49,758 nt of DNA. Origin: a virus. The position numbers were made by a program, and so were the translations under genes. Of this stretch, positions 45,601 to 49,758 are shown piece after piece. The stretch spans positions 1-49,758 of IMG/VR virus record IMGVR_UViG_3300028550_003058. One strand, 5' to 3'. The stretch's first letter is position 1. The number at the start of each line of letters is the position of its first letter. The notes beneath the pieces were generated by a model that saw only the letters and a list, made by a program, of their open reading frames with translations, made no database searches and was not told where the DNA came from.

Positions 45601-46678
45601 TTCCCTCATCACTAAGATTTTCTACAGATACTTCTTTCCCAAGTTTCTTGCTTTCTTCTTGCGCTTCAAACTCTAATTCAGTTTTTTCTATACTTCGTAA
45701 AGATTCTCTTGCTTCAACAGAAGACTCTGCCCAGGACATCATTAAACCTAACTCCCCCTGCTGAGCAATTACTTTAGCTCTTTGTGCAGCCTGTCTAAGT
45801 GCTCCACCTGTTCCTTTAATAGCTTTAAAAGAATCCATACCTGTAAGTATCTTCTTTGTACCATTATAAATGTTAGCAGCTTTAGACCCGGCAGTTGTTG
45901 CTTTTGCAGCAGTTCCTATTCCTTTTGTAACAGCTGTTGCAGCTTTTACACCTTTTGCTACTGCTGCAGTAGCTTTTAATCCTCTTGCACCTACTTGGAC
46001 TGCTCTTGCCCCAAGTGATAATGTACCCATACCACCTGTTGCGGCTACACTAAGAATAGAACCTAAAGAATACCCAAAACCATTAGCTGCTTTGTCAGCC
46101 CAAAAGTTGGCACTAAATACTCTAGTGTGCTCTCTTTCATCTTTAGTATAAAAATTTGGGGCAACCTCTCGTGCATATTCATTAGTAGAATCAATAAATC
46201 TACCAACGTGATTGTCATATAACTTAGTTACATCTTGATGATATAATGCTTCTCCTACACCAGCAAGTAATCCTACAGTGTTCTCAGCTACAGCTCCAAC
46301 AGTAGTTATAGCGGCTTTACCTAGACCTCGTACCCATTTTTCAGTTGTGCTTTGTCTTTGTGCTCTAGCTTCATCCCAATCAGCATAAGGATTTAATGTT
46401 ACTCCGTACGCAGCATAGCTATTTCTACCATGCATATCATTTTTAGAATGATGATCAGCAATTCCTGCAATATAAGAAGGTCCTTTAAATGCTTTTTGAT
46501 TATAACTAGAAGGAGCTGTATATTCTAATCCAGGAATTTTACTTACAGGAGGCTTTACAGGAGCCATTCCAGGAATTTTAGATGTGGATTTATTTTCTTT
46601 AGGAGCCTTTACAGGTTCTTTAGGAGCATCAATTCCGGGTATAGCAGATACCTCAGGTGTTAACGATTCATTTTCCAT
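30689..46678 (-). CDS. Giant virion RNA-polymerase polyprotein (5,329 residues) with two zincin domains
   Basis: One uninterrupted frame of 15,990 bases. Visible order: an N-terminal tail with three S-x-IPG units (residues 11-15, 33-37, 46-50); Gly/Ala-rich possibly membrane-active segments (about 105-135, 195-270); long coiled coils (about 550-960); a Pro/Lys/Arg linker (about 1440-1490); zincin motif HEGFH at 1604-1608 with candidate third ligand in EEKLAEGFREY; a large domain containing RIPQQGKNS (about 3057-3065) and the catalytic DFDID at 3096-3100; zincin motif HEFGH at 4064-4068; coiled coils; and a C-terminal hydrophobic helix TTMGFLVSALTGM (about 5190) before a DDDDD run. The RIPxQG...SDFDID-type pattern is that of crAss-like virion RNA polymerases such as phi14:2 gp66. 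Expected to be packaged, then injected to transcribe early genes. Domain limits are approximate. Confidence 0.85.
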   Translation of the reverse strand: MENESLTPEVSAIPGIDAPKEPVKAPKENKSTSKIPGMAPVKPPVSKIPGLEYTAPSSYNQKAFKGPSYIAGIADHHSKNDMHGRNSYAAYGVTLNPYADWDEARAQRQSTTEKWVRGLGKAAITTVGAVAENTVGLLAGVGEALYHQDVTKLYDNHVGRFIDSTNEYAREVAPNFYTKDEREHTRVFSANFWADKAANGFGYSLGSILSVAATGGMGTLSLGARAVQVGARGLKATAAVAKGVKAATAVTKGIGTAAKATTAGSKAANIYNGTKKILTGMDSFKAIKGTGGALRQAAQRAKVIAQQGELGLMMSWAESSVEARESLRSIEKTELEFEAQEESKKLGKEVSVENLSDEGKAKALDRASYAANVVFGTNLAVLSFTNMITLKGVLSPKYMPKAKSYRNVSKEAKSGKWVDKFSDSPKWKKLAINATQKLIKPGISEAAQEGTQYATQIAGEDLAANKRNGESNTIKDWSEAVVHGFGETYGSKDGRESMLLGAIIGIATGGLGSIKNGKAERETLDKNTQEILRMKNNSHIKNAQNKAVGARQAEKAMEDMQTALTLPERDAQGKFTGKVGDHKKYRDAHARLIQSQALMHIELGSIDMYRQRIADTREMSDESFKEEFGIEDGVIFDKNKIVDSALKNIDNFVDIHNRVEARFPTPRKTGGVLKSLMSKEAIEEENARIDSHQYYKKAVYNNMAILEDVDKRIESLRSDVNEGLSSAGFSKKDFLLTEESTKGVQEKIEKAEEELQRLKITDPEKAEILETALQDLVSLAGDRAQAADALNNLFKAPEERNLYIQKMKANELAAAQKITDQEAKDAIDNSVGIKDLEEIIKSHPNASKEQQDSMRHLLRERQDQAFKIKEEADTKSVAELQEQLNNSTNELEKEILAKEIEVRTQANELEPKIVKPSPEEESDIPNRGEPANNTDIVITDKEIFDEIRRRQIEEDREFDVTTNEEREQVRKDLEAEQFFENTKKKGVISNEPESAITVSGIEGTLKGVSFQYELIQLDANGNRLSKFERGTPYKLILDKNGLPIANEEFTKRFPGLPPVNFKHKHKNSKVDVEVTYELIEYDETDSNPKLAQIAIKHEGEIIGYIASNQYGDNSAREQLYEKLINGENVVGKVAKMSGAVGAGISNYNNTVTLQEDGTYKPVFRTVIKMFEGAEDQPAIMLVVKTGSVWDTKEGVQFPEGMSEEDIQGITNLLQRGENISNLGQLFTIVKDPEGNYRLAKLSTSNLIKADQVTALNLLLQNTKEAASELKELAGIGDYAAGKKLFIEDDLKDGNVVINIDLGNGVIGQFTANNLAEGLEKGMANIPVTLGQYSAEADVNTNSTRQVFKAQTFPVETQEQVKKILEGDFKGYLEKTIAGLKYQIDAARMNTPGYLEELSQPLEEGGPSKLQSDMIYLEGSFFSAIGINTLVETNTEDVINNIIVPKPVIDPNIEDPLPPPSPNNKKIKVDPRRRRKTTEDTTSEEDPKIQAAVEKVDRLWEELQKAEEGNDAAVLNAAQKAYHQAVEEHKALTPELPPFRRKPSDSSVKKINTRRAKRWLEARFGKDSAFIFNTLSQIGDDTVHGYVQNGAAYLYSLAEVGTEYHEGFHMFFRTALNDAQRKELFADAVKTYGKPTLAEVSAMKKAYPSLSATEARELVLEEKLAEGFREYTLVQENISTPSRIAKFFSDLWNLIKAMVGSPLSVNQAFSLLESNSIPTKFFRKATSLRPSEQAFRMVDSFKYDLNLYNEIIDSVSTKAIVAIDAIADKKDFNGVLPDDLFGVEGKTGSKLADYYFRNSFSTEEEGPISDEQFQGIKTFLEEDTTDNSDAFNEYITKENIWGTPHKGKVGDQFILPRQVRGSALHGENMRSIYSSWFSEKDDTGFVIKGGVREETMRRMKDYGYTVKLSSEMEVVEIDLVTNEEILEKVHSLTSLENNPFKKISQKSKRLLSRIPADESKRRGGSRMGFNTNIPVADVYKIVINASKDSVSFKEMRRNLLKNPKTKAIARVISQFSAEQQATIYQMALTMRNFNIVQTQLDYQGGTKINIINPNRNSSALTAKDSWKKLSESSQGLYTRDGVSLSINPRKKKKINDNLQVVLDGIAGGQETAPEVLQSLSDLLWDLDIHIGKSKAQTRERVTQFYTDPNILATHRQTVAGLIKSGFGGLNLSKNIEKYILGNTVQNIHTIGSMGKDMQKIAEIFIPVFEEESAGSFQTASNKTMYTVNQKDQHSDVVASVKNGTASRKFAGKAGVETPRTKSVTSNLLLSPKFQKDFHENILDATKQGYNLANDYSSLSEERSLALRMQHWLGRGMKENALISTITHSDRAKMMSFALPKFSQPESRKLYNIKETPAELFRNQMIVDLHRTWKATKDMTENRTAREEGKKAPNKEIENYHYVIDENGVKDYEHPGRRSLISQLPVNPSETVDQRLELARQVWEAETRNVEFSEDVKNQLDAHSAHIESMIDSYVNELIDEVVLEDKTFANENLKNQAIKQWVLENLPQKFTGGQTDLQLFKNFVKDDILGTIAINTLMKGGVQFTKNGIDFIKRQSGSSSPGRHLFMRGEAIGEEMPLQPGEEDNRYGMFETYNKITLKNLSPYNTAVAEKNAQSIGDAYAMKVYNDMVQDASRELESLNSESRAAKLEEFLERAAYLGKAREKEYVAEAINSTDAQSIVSIHMWRAIEMGKGEWSLKTDEPQYKKYMEGEPGNRVWGGRAITMVKPVHAGLEEINNELVPVFDKNSYIVITDELAASTPLLKDLVERMEKRGAYANEMQEVHVVHTEDVEKEVKIGSHNVTYSPGEFADLSVVTLDGKNLRIPQDISASAKERLMTLGRQAKVNMLTNLYNDGTYYINPSLKNEFPITGRELKSLFHQAISRKMDINSKAVLKEFGADKLFRELEKLPTKQDPKVIIKEHNNMMVAMRNKLYAMSEDKGLSENVISGFETRMTEIGRIDLTVPASFPTVQRSIEQLIFSVFRNKIMRQSISGMEMVQFADFGPSEEGNDLQFLKVDDNRIKHAEVELREDVLRSFGIDPGQSLESINEELRRIIGYRIPQQGKNSMLIMKIVKVLPASYAKSIRVPGQITKQMGADFDIDKMFIMFPELNKQGERINPDYASLLDPNNTSVQQLSEKAINNVIFDTFEAIASSTLHIDEITEPLGTVEIELAMEELGIEVDSNVDLNNPRTKIKTGVDNMVANSLIGIYANAVSGRNVLIGAGLNNRDLISKAQEFPFIKIDGKTLDNVATRSEFASPLTGLYPTTDSNIVQFLSAALDAVKSPIHAKINDNALTANLQIYMLSLGMSPTQTIAFMKNPVVLEAVAVAKESINPSLQKAIVGPSKGQTVTEMKSEDLIAWAKGEKEMTPEERKLMQDNLRFFHMNSISLKNLYDMVTPFKVDKKSTMHANIAILDKLNFYSSSYGTGSQERLWGGPSLLNKFITGDAYPSTREYYKHIRKNIQVAEQFGLIGTQPAVTAAKRHILTTVGKGFFNEQEHRDMNYSIAHYIATMPGSPIFNDGVVFDKNGNVTESNPGIMSESTVRRVHLVPEGNIAQNLATIKELSDSGNVAILDLIDPKETNINGRVVHSVTFNAKQSKESSEKNRLSREWELMIYEPALLFPSASPEQLAIVKRFGRDLLTNEIITNEFRPGPSSMFELIPNKMLDDLGISEHQSKILNSLGDATSLSDFTDNFNSSYALRTYGGNTLYPKVNGDPSPSIIKQTFQKHTAIIIEDAATGEAAVYRISTKRMPEKGKTYEWVKVVPKGFKGYSELNVRDDRGADPLGRSKGFLALSAVPITNPAESDWTQKVDYSGQPDGVVGVETSEIKSEWNAPGPTLSAIANKTDSTQQPSEVKTFDSLGSELELFGNEIQYKVNGSLYEDYDTAEEAAEAFKALSKPTQQSSKKTLNKEEFEEASRAAMEEETFSSLPIAEQVEAQQKIVDAIRRELDNAEQGFDDFSSMLAEQLTESYNQAVEKLAKLSAEQANNEGRLFSRDLGTSAAISESASNSTRKVNKLRRVFANAGIMLNIQFKSLPKGTKGMVQGKEILLDPSQLTEDTVYHEFGHILVDMLPADQRKAYVAMIVKADPVLAEMVRKMYPELTEEQLGTEILVTAIGMEGAKLERQNPSPIQKIINKILRALGKIFGVRPNVAAELAEKMFAGEIRELSLSGVFNTKAQQSRDLNEEISNLSRDALIVLESDIMRLESMPESDMRKKDVRRLRELKKSALRLKEKKDTLSVILELHEHAIVRIDRATRVYNDVRVKMDNSENLSKDEKLELLNNINEIKEVLDSLHGSNNSILKKMESVMNTMSLSEEVGGPISVMRSSLRDSIFDLDRLDLSYRDTVIPLIAETLLTYTNGSVSPKIQALIDHAIANKDITGINRKDPKFKELRASKKNGTLTQEDYNEELLKLKIEQLKNKMPEVQNLIDEMRNAHIDKSAFAMWLDPMVYSTEANIQLFSLALKDAIYQGNAKTIEDLHEAEEFYQRFKTFKGGDFNVNEFNKDLLEVLDSRDGSKKILSLVQEYDVKDFYSKRSAMENQIKEETGWPKDDKGGFVYKGSQEFKDWQKTVTELEDGTKRILYNDKWNQYQAKREKWSSENTVPVRGAQEAIDKINARIDEVNKAIALIGESTLASDKDKLYALYDESSSLAAEKSYSYIYNPNTGGYTFSGRLVKPNKSYRNPKWTAIQDSPELKEYYEYVINKYQEKQKITGTRGLAVNGWDTYSYQMPSVRKSDIERAQKNGLGNTISEQVKSLATIREGEDVEWSMRLDSAGKPSRTVPLYYMSSMDESEVSRDVLSSVLTFGHMSHMFKEKSKMSGLVSGMLNAHETRETTTVSSWGGFARDQVAEKLGFENTKSSRIDPKSKNLRHLQEFIDANFYGMHNKQSSQDIFGQTVDLNKIAGSLTTLTALNSLAGNALQASNQLIFDNMNTHEEAVAGQFFNKSDHAWAVGTYASEGAAIGDLGKFVAKSKLGQAMMMFDAMIDNTESLGKDATSNKSRKLASTNTLFALQHGPEHQTAGVRMLSMMRNMKGKLQDKNGKVLLNEKGEEADLWDMLIKNKKGVLTVDPRVANFSTSQFTNKLHGISKRTNQIKGAFDSPMAKRYPALKLALLFRNYFIPGWRKKWGHGDGYHVDHELGDVTRGSYLSFFDMVKNSWTTRANPFGVYKSMSLVDQQNVKRTMYEMGMWTTMGFLVSALTGMADDDDDATAYAASFGAYQARRLQLELTSFINPVELFKTFDSPTAASNIITKYIGLFKHTISFSAPSVLGFDVDDKDLNYQKRTGPNEKGDSKFWAKAGRIVPLLEGWRSTMTPEEKIKWLLK

Positions 46679-46684
46679 TCTTAT

Positions 46685-49081
46685 CTAATAATTTGTGTCT
46701 GGTACTATTCTACTTCCCCCATCTCCATTCATTAATATACTCTCAAAATCTGAAGATGTAACATCATATTCTACATCGCCTTTAACTCCGCTGTCACTTA
46801 CAAATCTAGCCATTTTTCTCTTTACACTGCCATCCTCATTTCTTTCATACCTAACTTGTATTGAGCCTTTTCCTTCTGGGGCATCTACATAAAGCCCAGT
46901 TGTTTCATCTAGTTTTTCTGTATGATAAGGAATAGTTGCTGTATTCTTTTTATTCCACTGTCCTCCTTCAATAGAAGTCATAAACGAAATATACGAACTA
47001 TCTAAATATTGTGCTACTCCTCCGTCTCCTAAACTCATTATGCTTCCTTGTTGTATAGGAACATAAAGTGATCCTGTTGAACCATCTTCTTTAGATGTCC
47101 AATTTACTTTAATCATAGGAGCTGCCCCCATAGGATTAACAGCTATAACACCGTAAGATGTCATTGAGGCATCAGCAGGAAGTTGATCGTTATCTCTAAT
47201 ATCGTTTATAGTAACCATATCTGCAGTGCTATTTGTAATAGTTTGCATTCCTCCGTCTTCTTTAGGCGCATACACCATTAAATCTGAAGCACCTGACATA
47301 CCTCCTGTAAAGAGACCATTTAACCCATTTCTAAATGCTGCTTGTTTCTTTTGATCAAGACCCGGCATACGATCCATAGTTACAGTTGGGGCATAATCAA
47401 CAGACCCTCCGGTAGAAGTATCAAAAGCATCGCTTCTAAGACCATTACCTTCCATAAATTCTAACATTTGTTGTTCAGGAGATTTCAAACTTGCTCCAGT
47501 GTGGCTAGCTGGGTCATCACTAAACCATGAGTGCACTCCAGCCCTAATTCCAAGACCTACAGTAGACATAATGCCTGCTCCCGGTCCAGCTGACTCTACC
47601 CCACCTGCAAAAGCACCACCAAAACCATCTTCACTTCCAGCGTTTTCTATTCCTCTGCTTTCTGCATTTTTTACATTATTTTTTAATCGTAAATACTCTG
47701 GATTATCTAACATTTCAGGAGATTGCTCTTCAAAATCTTGAGTAAACCTTTCAAGGTATGAAGCTCGCAACGCAGCAAAATTATTATATTGACTTTCGTA
47801 CATTTTACGAGTACCTGCAGAAATGTCTGTTCCGTCTAGTTTCTCACGCATATCCATCATAGAAGCGTCTACACTTTTTATAGAAGCATCAGCTGTTTCA
47901 TACGTTCCTCCCATAGGATCTGTATAAGTCATTGTCTCGTTAGAAATAGTTATAGCAGGAGTCTGAAGTTGAAATTGTTGTTCAAACTTTTTACGTAATT
48001 TCTCATTCTGTAACCACACTTTATCATAGCCTAGAATAGTAGAAGTACTTTGCTTATCTACAGTAGTATTCATAAGACCGTAAGATGTTAGATATTGATC
48101 TTTGTACTCTTGAATTCTGTGATTTTTATCTAACTCTTGCATAAGTTTAGATGCTTCTTCTGGGTCTTCCATTGCTTCAGCAATTTCAGCTTTCATTTTT
48201 TCTAGCTGTCCTCTCTGAGCTTCAAGCATTGCTGCTTTGTCTGAATCTGTTTCTTCTGCTATAGCAGCATCTAATCCTACTAACGCTTCATCAACATTCT
48301 TTGATGTTTCAGATAAATACTCTCCTTCTTTACCTTGCATTTGAGCAGCATGAATTTCAGACTTTCTGTTTAAGTAAGCCATAACTTCAGGCTTACGCAT
48401 TACATTATCAAATACAGCGGCTACTCTTTCTGGGCTTCTTCCTGATTGATGTTGAGAAACTGAAGATTTTTGTTTAACAGTAAATGCTCCATCTTCTCCT
48501 GCCCCTAACTGATTGCCTTCATTAGAACGCTGATAATCATATTCTTCTTTCTCAATATTCCCAATTGCTTCCTCAAGCAAAGCATCAATACCTGGGTTAT
48601 GAACAGCTTCTACTCCTCTAAAATAATTAGCTTGCCCAGACTCATCAAAAGAAAGTCCTTGGTATCCTTGACGAGAAAGAAGCATAGTGCCATCTTTGTC
48701 CTCACTGTCTATATCACCATCACTATATAATTTCTCTAACCCTTCTTGGTACGCCGTGTACTCAGATAAATTTTTTGCTAAAGGAGCTTTCTTTTTATTA
48801 AAATCTGTAGATGCTCTATAGATGTCTACGGTCATATTCTCAAAGTCACCTCTTTCCCCAAAGTCTTTAATTTGTGCGTCAGTGGTTTGAAGCAAATTTT
48901 GACGGTATTGTTTATCTAAATCAAATGGGGCAGCTATTACAGAAGCTTGTTGCTCATCCATAGCCTGAGTAGTCATAAAATTATTTACATATCTTTCACG
49001 TCTAACATCTCCTACTTGTTTAAACTTAGGGGCTCCATATGCAGAAGAACCAGAGGCTCCATATTGATGCGGCTTTTCCAT
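46685..49081 (-). CDS. Virion/ejection-type protein upstream of the giant polymerase
   Basis: 798 residues, stop seven bases before the giant protein's ATG. Helical and acidic: coiled coils at about 235-330 (LDAAIAEETDSDKAAMLEAQ), Gly/Ala-rich GGAFAGGVESAGPGAGIMS near 490, and a beta C-terminal third (FVSDSGVKGDVEYDV). No catalytic motif. In crAss-like phages large helical proteins next to the polymerase are internal cargo or tail proteins ejected with it. The N-terminus is Gly/Ser/Tyr-rich (YGASGSSAYGAPKF). The ATG shares a base with the upstream stop (TAATG). Confidence 0.6.
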   Translation of the reverse strand: MEKPHQYGASGSSAYGAPKFKQVGDVRRERYVNNFMTTQAMDEQQASVIAAPFDLDKQYRQNLLQTTDAQIKDFGERGDFENMTVDIYRASTDFNKKKAPLAKNLSEYTAYQEGLEKLYSDGDIDSEDKDGTMLLSRQGYQGLSFDESGQANYFRGVEAVHNPGIDALLEEAIGNIEKEEYDYQRSNEGNQLGAGEDGAFTVKQKSSVSQHQSGRSPERVAAVFDNVMRKPEVMAYLNRKSEIHAAQMQGKEGEYLSETSKNVDEALVGLDAAIAEETDSDKAAMLEAQRGQLEKMKAEIAEAMEDPEEASKLMQELDKNHRIQEYKDQYLTSYGLMNTTVDKQSTSTILGYDKVWLQNEKLRKKFEQQFQLQTPAITISNETMTYTDPMGGTYETADASIKSVDASMMDMREKLDGTDISAGTRKMYESQYNNFAALRASYLERFTQDFEEQSPEMLDNPEYLRLKNNVKNAESRGIENAGSEDGFGGAFAGGVESAGPGAGIMSTVGLGIRAGVHSWFSDDPASHTGASLKSPEQQMLEFMEGNGLRSDAFDTSTGGSVDYAPTVTMDRMPGLDQKKQAAFRNGLNGLFTGGMSGASDLMVYAPKEDGGMQTITNSTADMVTINDIRDNDQLPADASMTSYGVIAVNPMGAAPMIKVNWTSKEDGSTGSLYVPIQQGSIMSLGDGGVAQYLDSSYISFMTSIEGGQWNKKNTATIPYHTEKLDETTGLYVDAPEGKGSIQVRYERNEDGSVKRKMARFVSDSGVKGDVEYDVTSSDFESILMNGDGGSRIVPDTNY

Positions 49082-49758
49082 TACTTTTTAGTTTTTCTTT
49101 TTCGGGTAACTTTCCCACGTTTACGAATATACGACTTTTTCATTCCTTTACGTGCAACTGAAGGGTTTTCAGCAAGTTCAGCATCTATCTTTCTTTGTCG
49201 TTTTTCTTTTCGAGTAAGACTCTCGTCTTCAGGACTTTGATTTTTTAAAGCTTGTTTTGCTCCAGGATTAGTAGACTTAACAGGTTTATTACGTCCAGCC
49301 CCTCTTGCGTATCCAGCTGTATTACTATTGTTTGCAAAAGACGTATCTAACGCTCTGTCAAATTCTCCATCTACTTGAGCTGATTGTGCGTCAAAAATAT
49401 CTTGATCAAAATCTAATTTTTGAGTTCTCCTGTTTTGAACAGCGTTAACTATTTGCTCATTCTTAACTCGGTCTGAATTTTCATTAAAGTATTTAGCTCT
49501 ATTACTGGCCATAGCATTAACTTCTCCTACACGATTAGCAGCAGCAGCATTGTTTCTTTCATTTTGAGCATTTATTCCTTTTTCTTGCCCGCTTCTATTC
49601 GTATTTGCTGTAGACTCTGCTAAGCTTATTTCACCTTGACTTTTTCTTGCATTAGCATCTACATTCATTTTAGCCGCTATTGCTGCTGGACCAGACAGTC
49701 CTGCAGTAATAGCTTGCTTTGTTCCTGCTGCTTGACTAGCTACTGCAGCTCGTTCTTG
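49081..49758 (-). CDS. Basic, Ala/Asn-rich virion protein, 5' end outside window
   Basis: The frame is open through the right edge. The 30 codons to the right of an internal ATG at 49668 contain no stop and read like the rest (QERAAVASQAAGTKQAITAG), so the true start lies outside the window and at least 225 residues exist. Ala/Asn/Gln-rich helices (INAQNERNNAAAANRVGEV) precede an Arg/Lys tail (SYIRKRGKVTRKRKTKK). Suited to helical ejection or DNA-binding internal virion proteins. Same operon as the 798- and 5,329-residue genes. Not assignable to a family. Confidence 0.6.
   Translation of the reverse strand, partial: QERAAVASQAAGTKQAITAGLSGPAAIAAKMNVDANARKSQGEISLAESTANTNRSGQEKGINAQNERNNAAAANRVGEVNAMASNRAKYFNENSDRVKNEQIVNAVQNRRTQKLDFDQDIFDAQSAQVDGEFDRALDTSFANNSNTAGYARGAGRNKPVKSTNPGAKQALKNQSPEDESLTRKEKRQRKIDAELAENPSVARKGMKKSYIRKRGKVTRKRKTKK

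Noticed and set aside
30689-46678. Plus-strand open frames antisense to the giant gene
   Set aside because: They are short, lack coding character and lie opposite a single uninterrupted frame with clear domains.
1-49758. CRISPR array, integrase, insertion sequence or retroelement for targeted diversification
   Set aside because: No regularly spaced repeats, recombinase motifs or reverse-transcriptase motifs are visible in any frame.

Overview
The window is part of an AT-rich tailed-phage genome whose gene content and layout fit the crAss-like phages (order Crassvirales). The host is probably a member of Bacteroidota. Three things support that host. Almost no start codon has a Shine-Dalgarno sequence. 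Two promoter candidates match the Bacteroidota TTTG / TAnnTTTG pattern. One phage gene ends in a type IX secretion (T9SS) type-B sorting domain, which only makes sense in a T9SS-bearing host such as a flavobacterium. I see no integrase, tRNA, CRISPR array or insertion sequence.

Layout. (1) 1-6983, minus strand: a packaging and head module. In transcription order it holds a GroES-like co-chaperonin, three small genes (one helix-turn-helix-like), a zinc-ribbon protein, an HU/IHF-like protein, a candidate small terminase, the large terminase, the portal, a DUF192-like protein and an acidic scaffold-like protein cut by the left edge. (2) 6984-7358: a divergent control region with a promoter, a palindromic operator candidate and a GC-richer part full of inverted repeats. 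(3) 7359-11695, plus strand: two proteins with signal peptides (one dockerin-like, one T9SS sorted), a DUF5675 protein and a 761-residue protein with a zincin motif. (4) 11846-15234, plus strand: small, mostly unrecognised genes, probably early host-takeover functions, with two strong terminators and a repeat-rich non-coding stretch. (5) 15231-30648, plus strand: replication and recombination genes. These are family A DNA polymerase, a DnaA-domain-IV-like protein, SF2 helicase, a loader-like protein, DnaB-like helicase, a Sak4-like ATPase, an SSB candidate, a DnaG-type primase, a DUF1064 nuclease, an rIIA/rIIB-like pair and a flap-type 5' exonuclease. (6) 30656-30678: a bidirectional terminator between converging units. 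(7) 30689-49758, minus strand: three virion or ejection proteins, including one uninterrupted 5,329-residue polypeptide with a DxDxD RNA-polymerase signature and two zincin motifs.

If the genome is circular, as in other crAss-like phages, the two minus-strand blocks are the two ends of one late region. It would start at the 7.0 kb promoter, run leftward through head and tail genes outside the window and finish with the giant RNA-polymerase protein. The plus-strand block would be the early and middle region. In crAss-like phages the RNA polymerase is packaged in the virion and injected to transcribe early genes, so the last late gene would start the next infection cycle.

The most unusual content is the secreted cassette at 7.36-9.41 kb, where the phage appears to use the host's type IX secretion system. 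Next come the size and architecture of the giant polymerase protein, a DnaA-like DNA-binding protein near a candidate origin, and a short DNA word that recurs through the early region. All family assignments come from motifs read by eye and were not confirmed by database searches.
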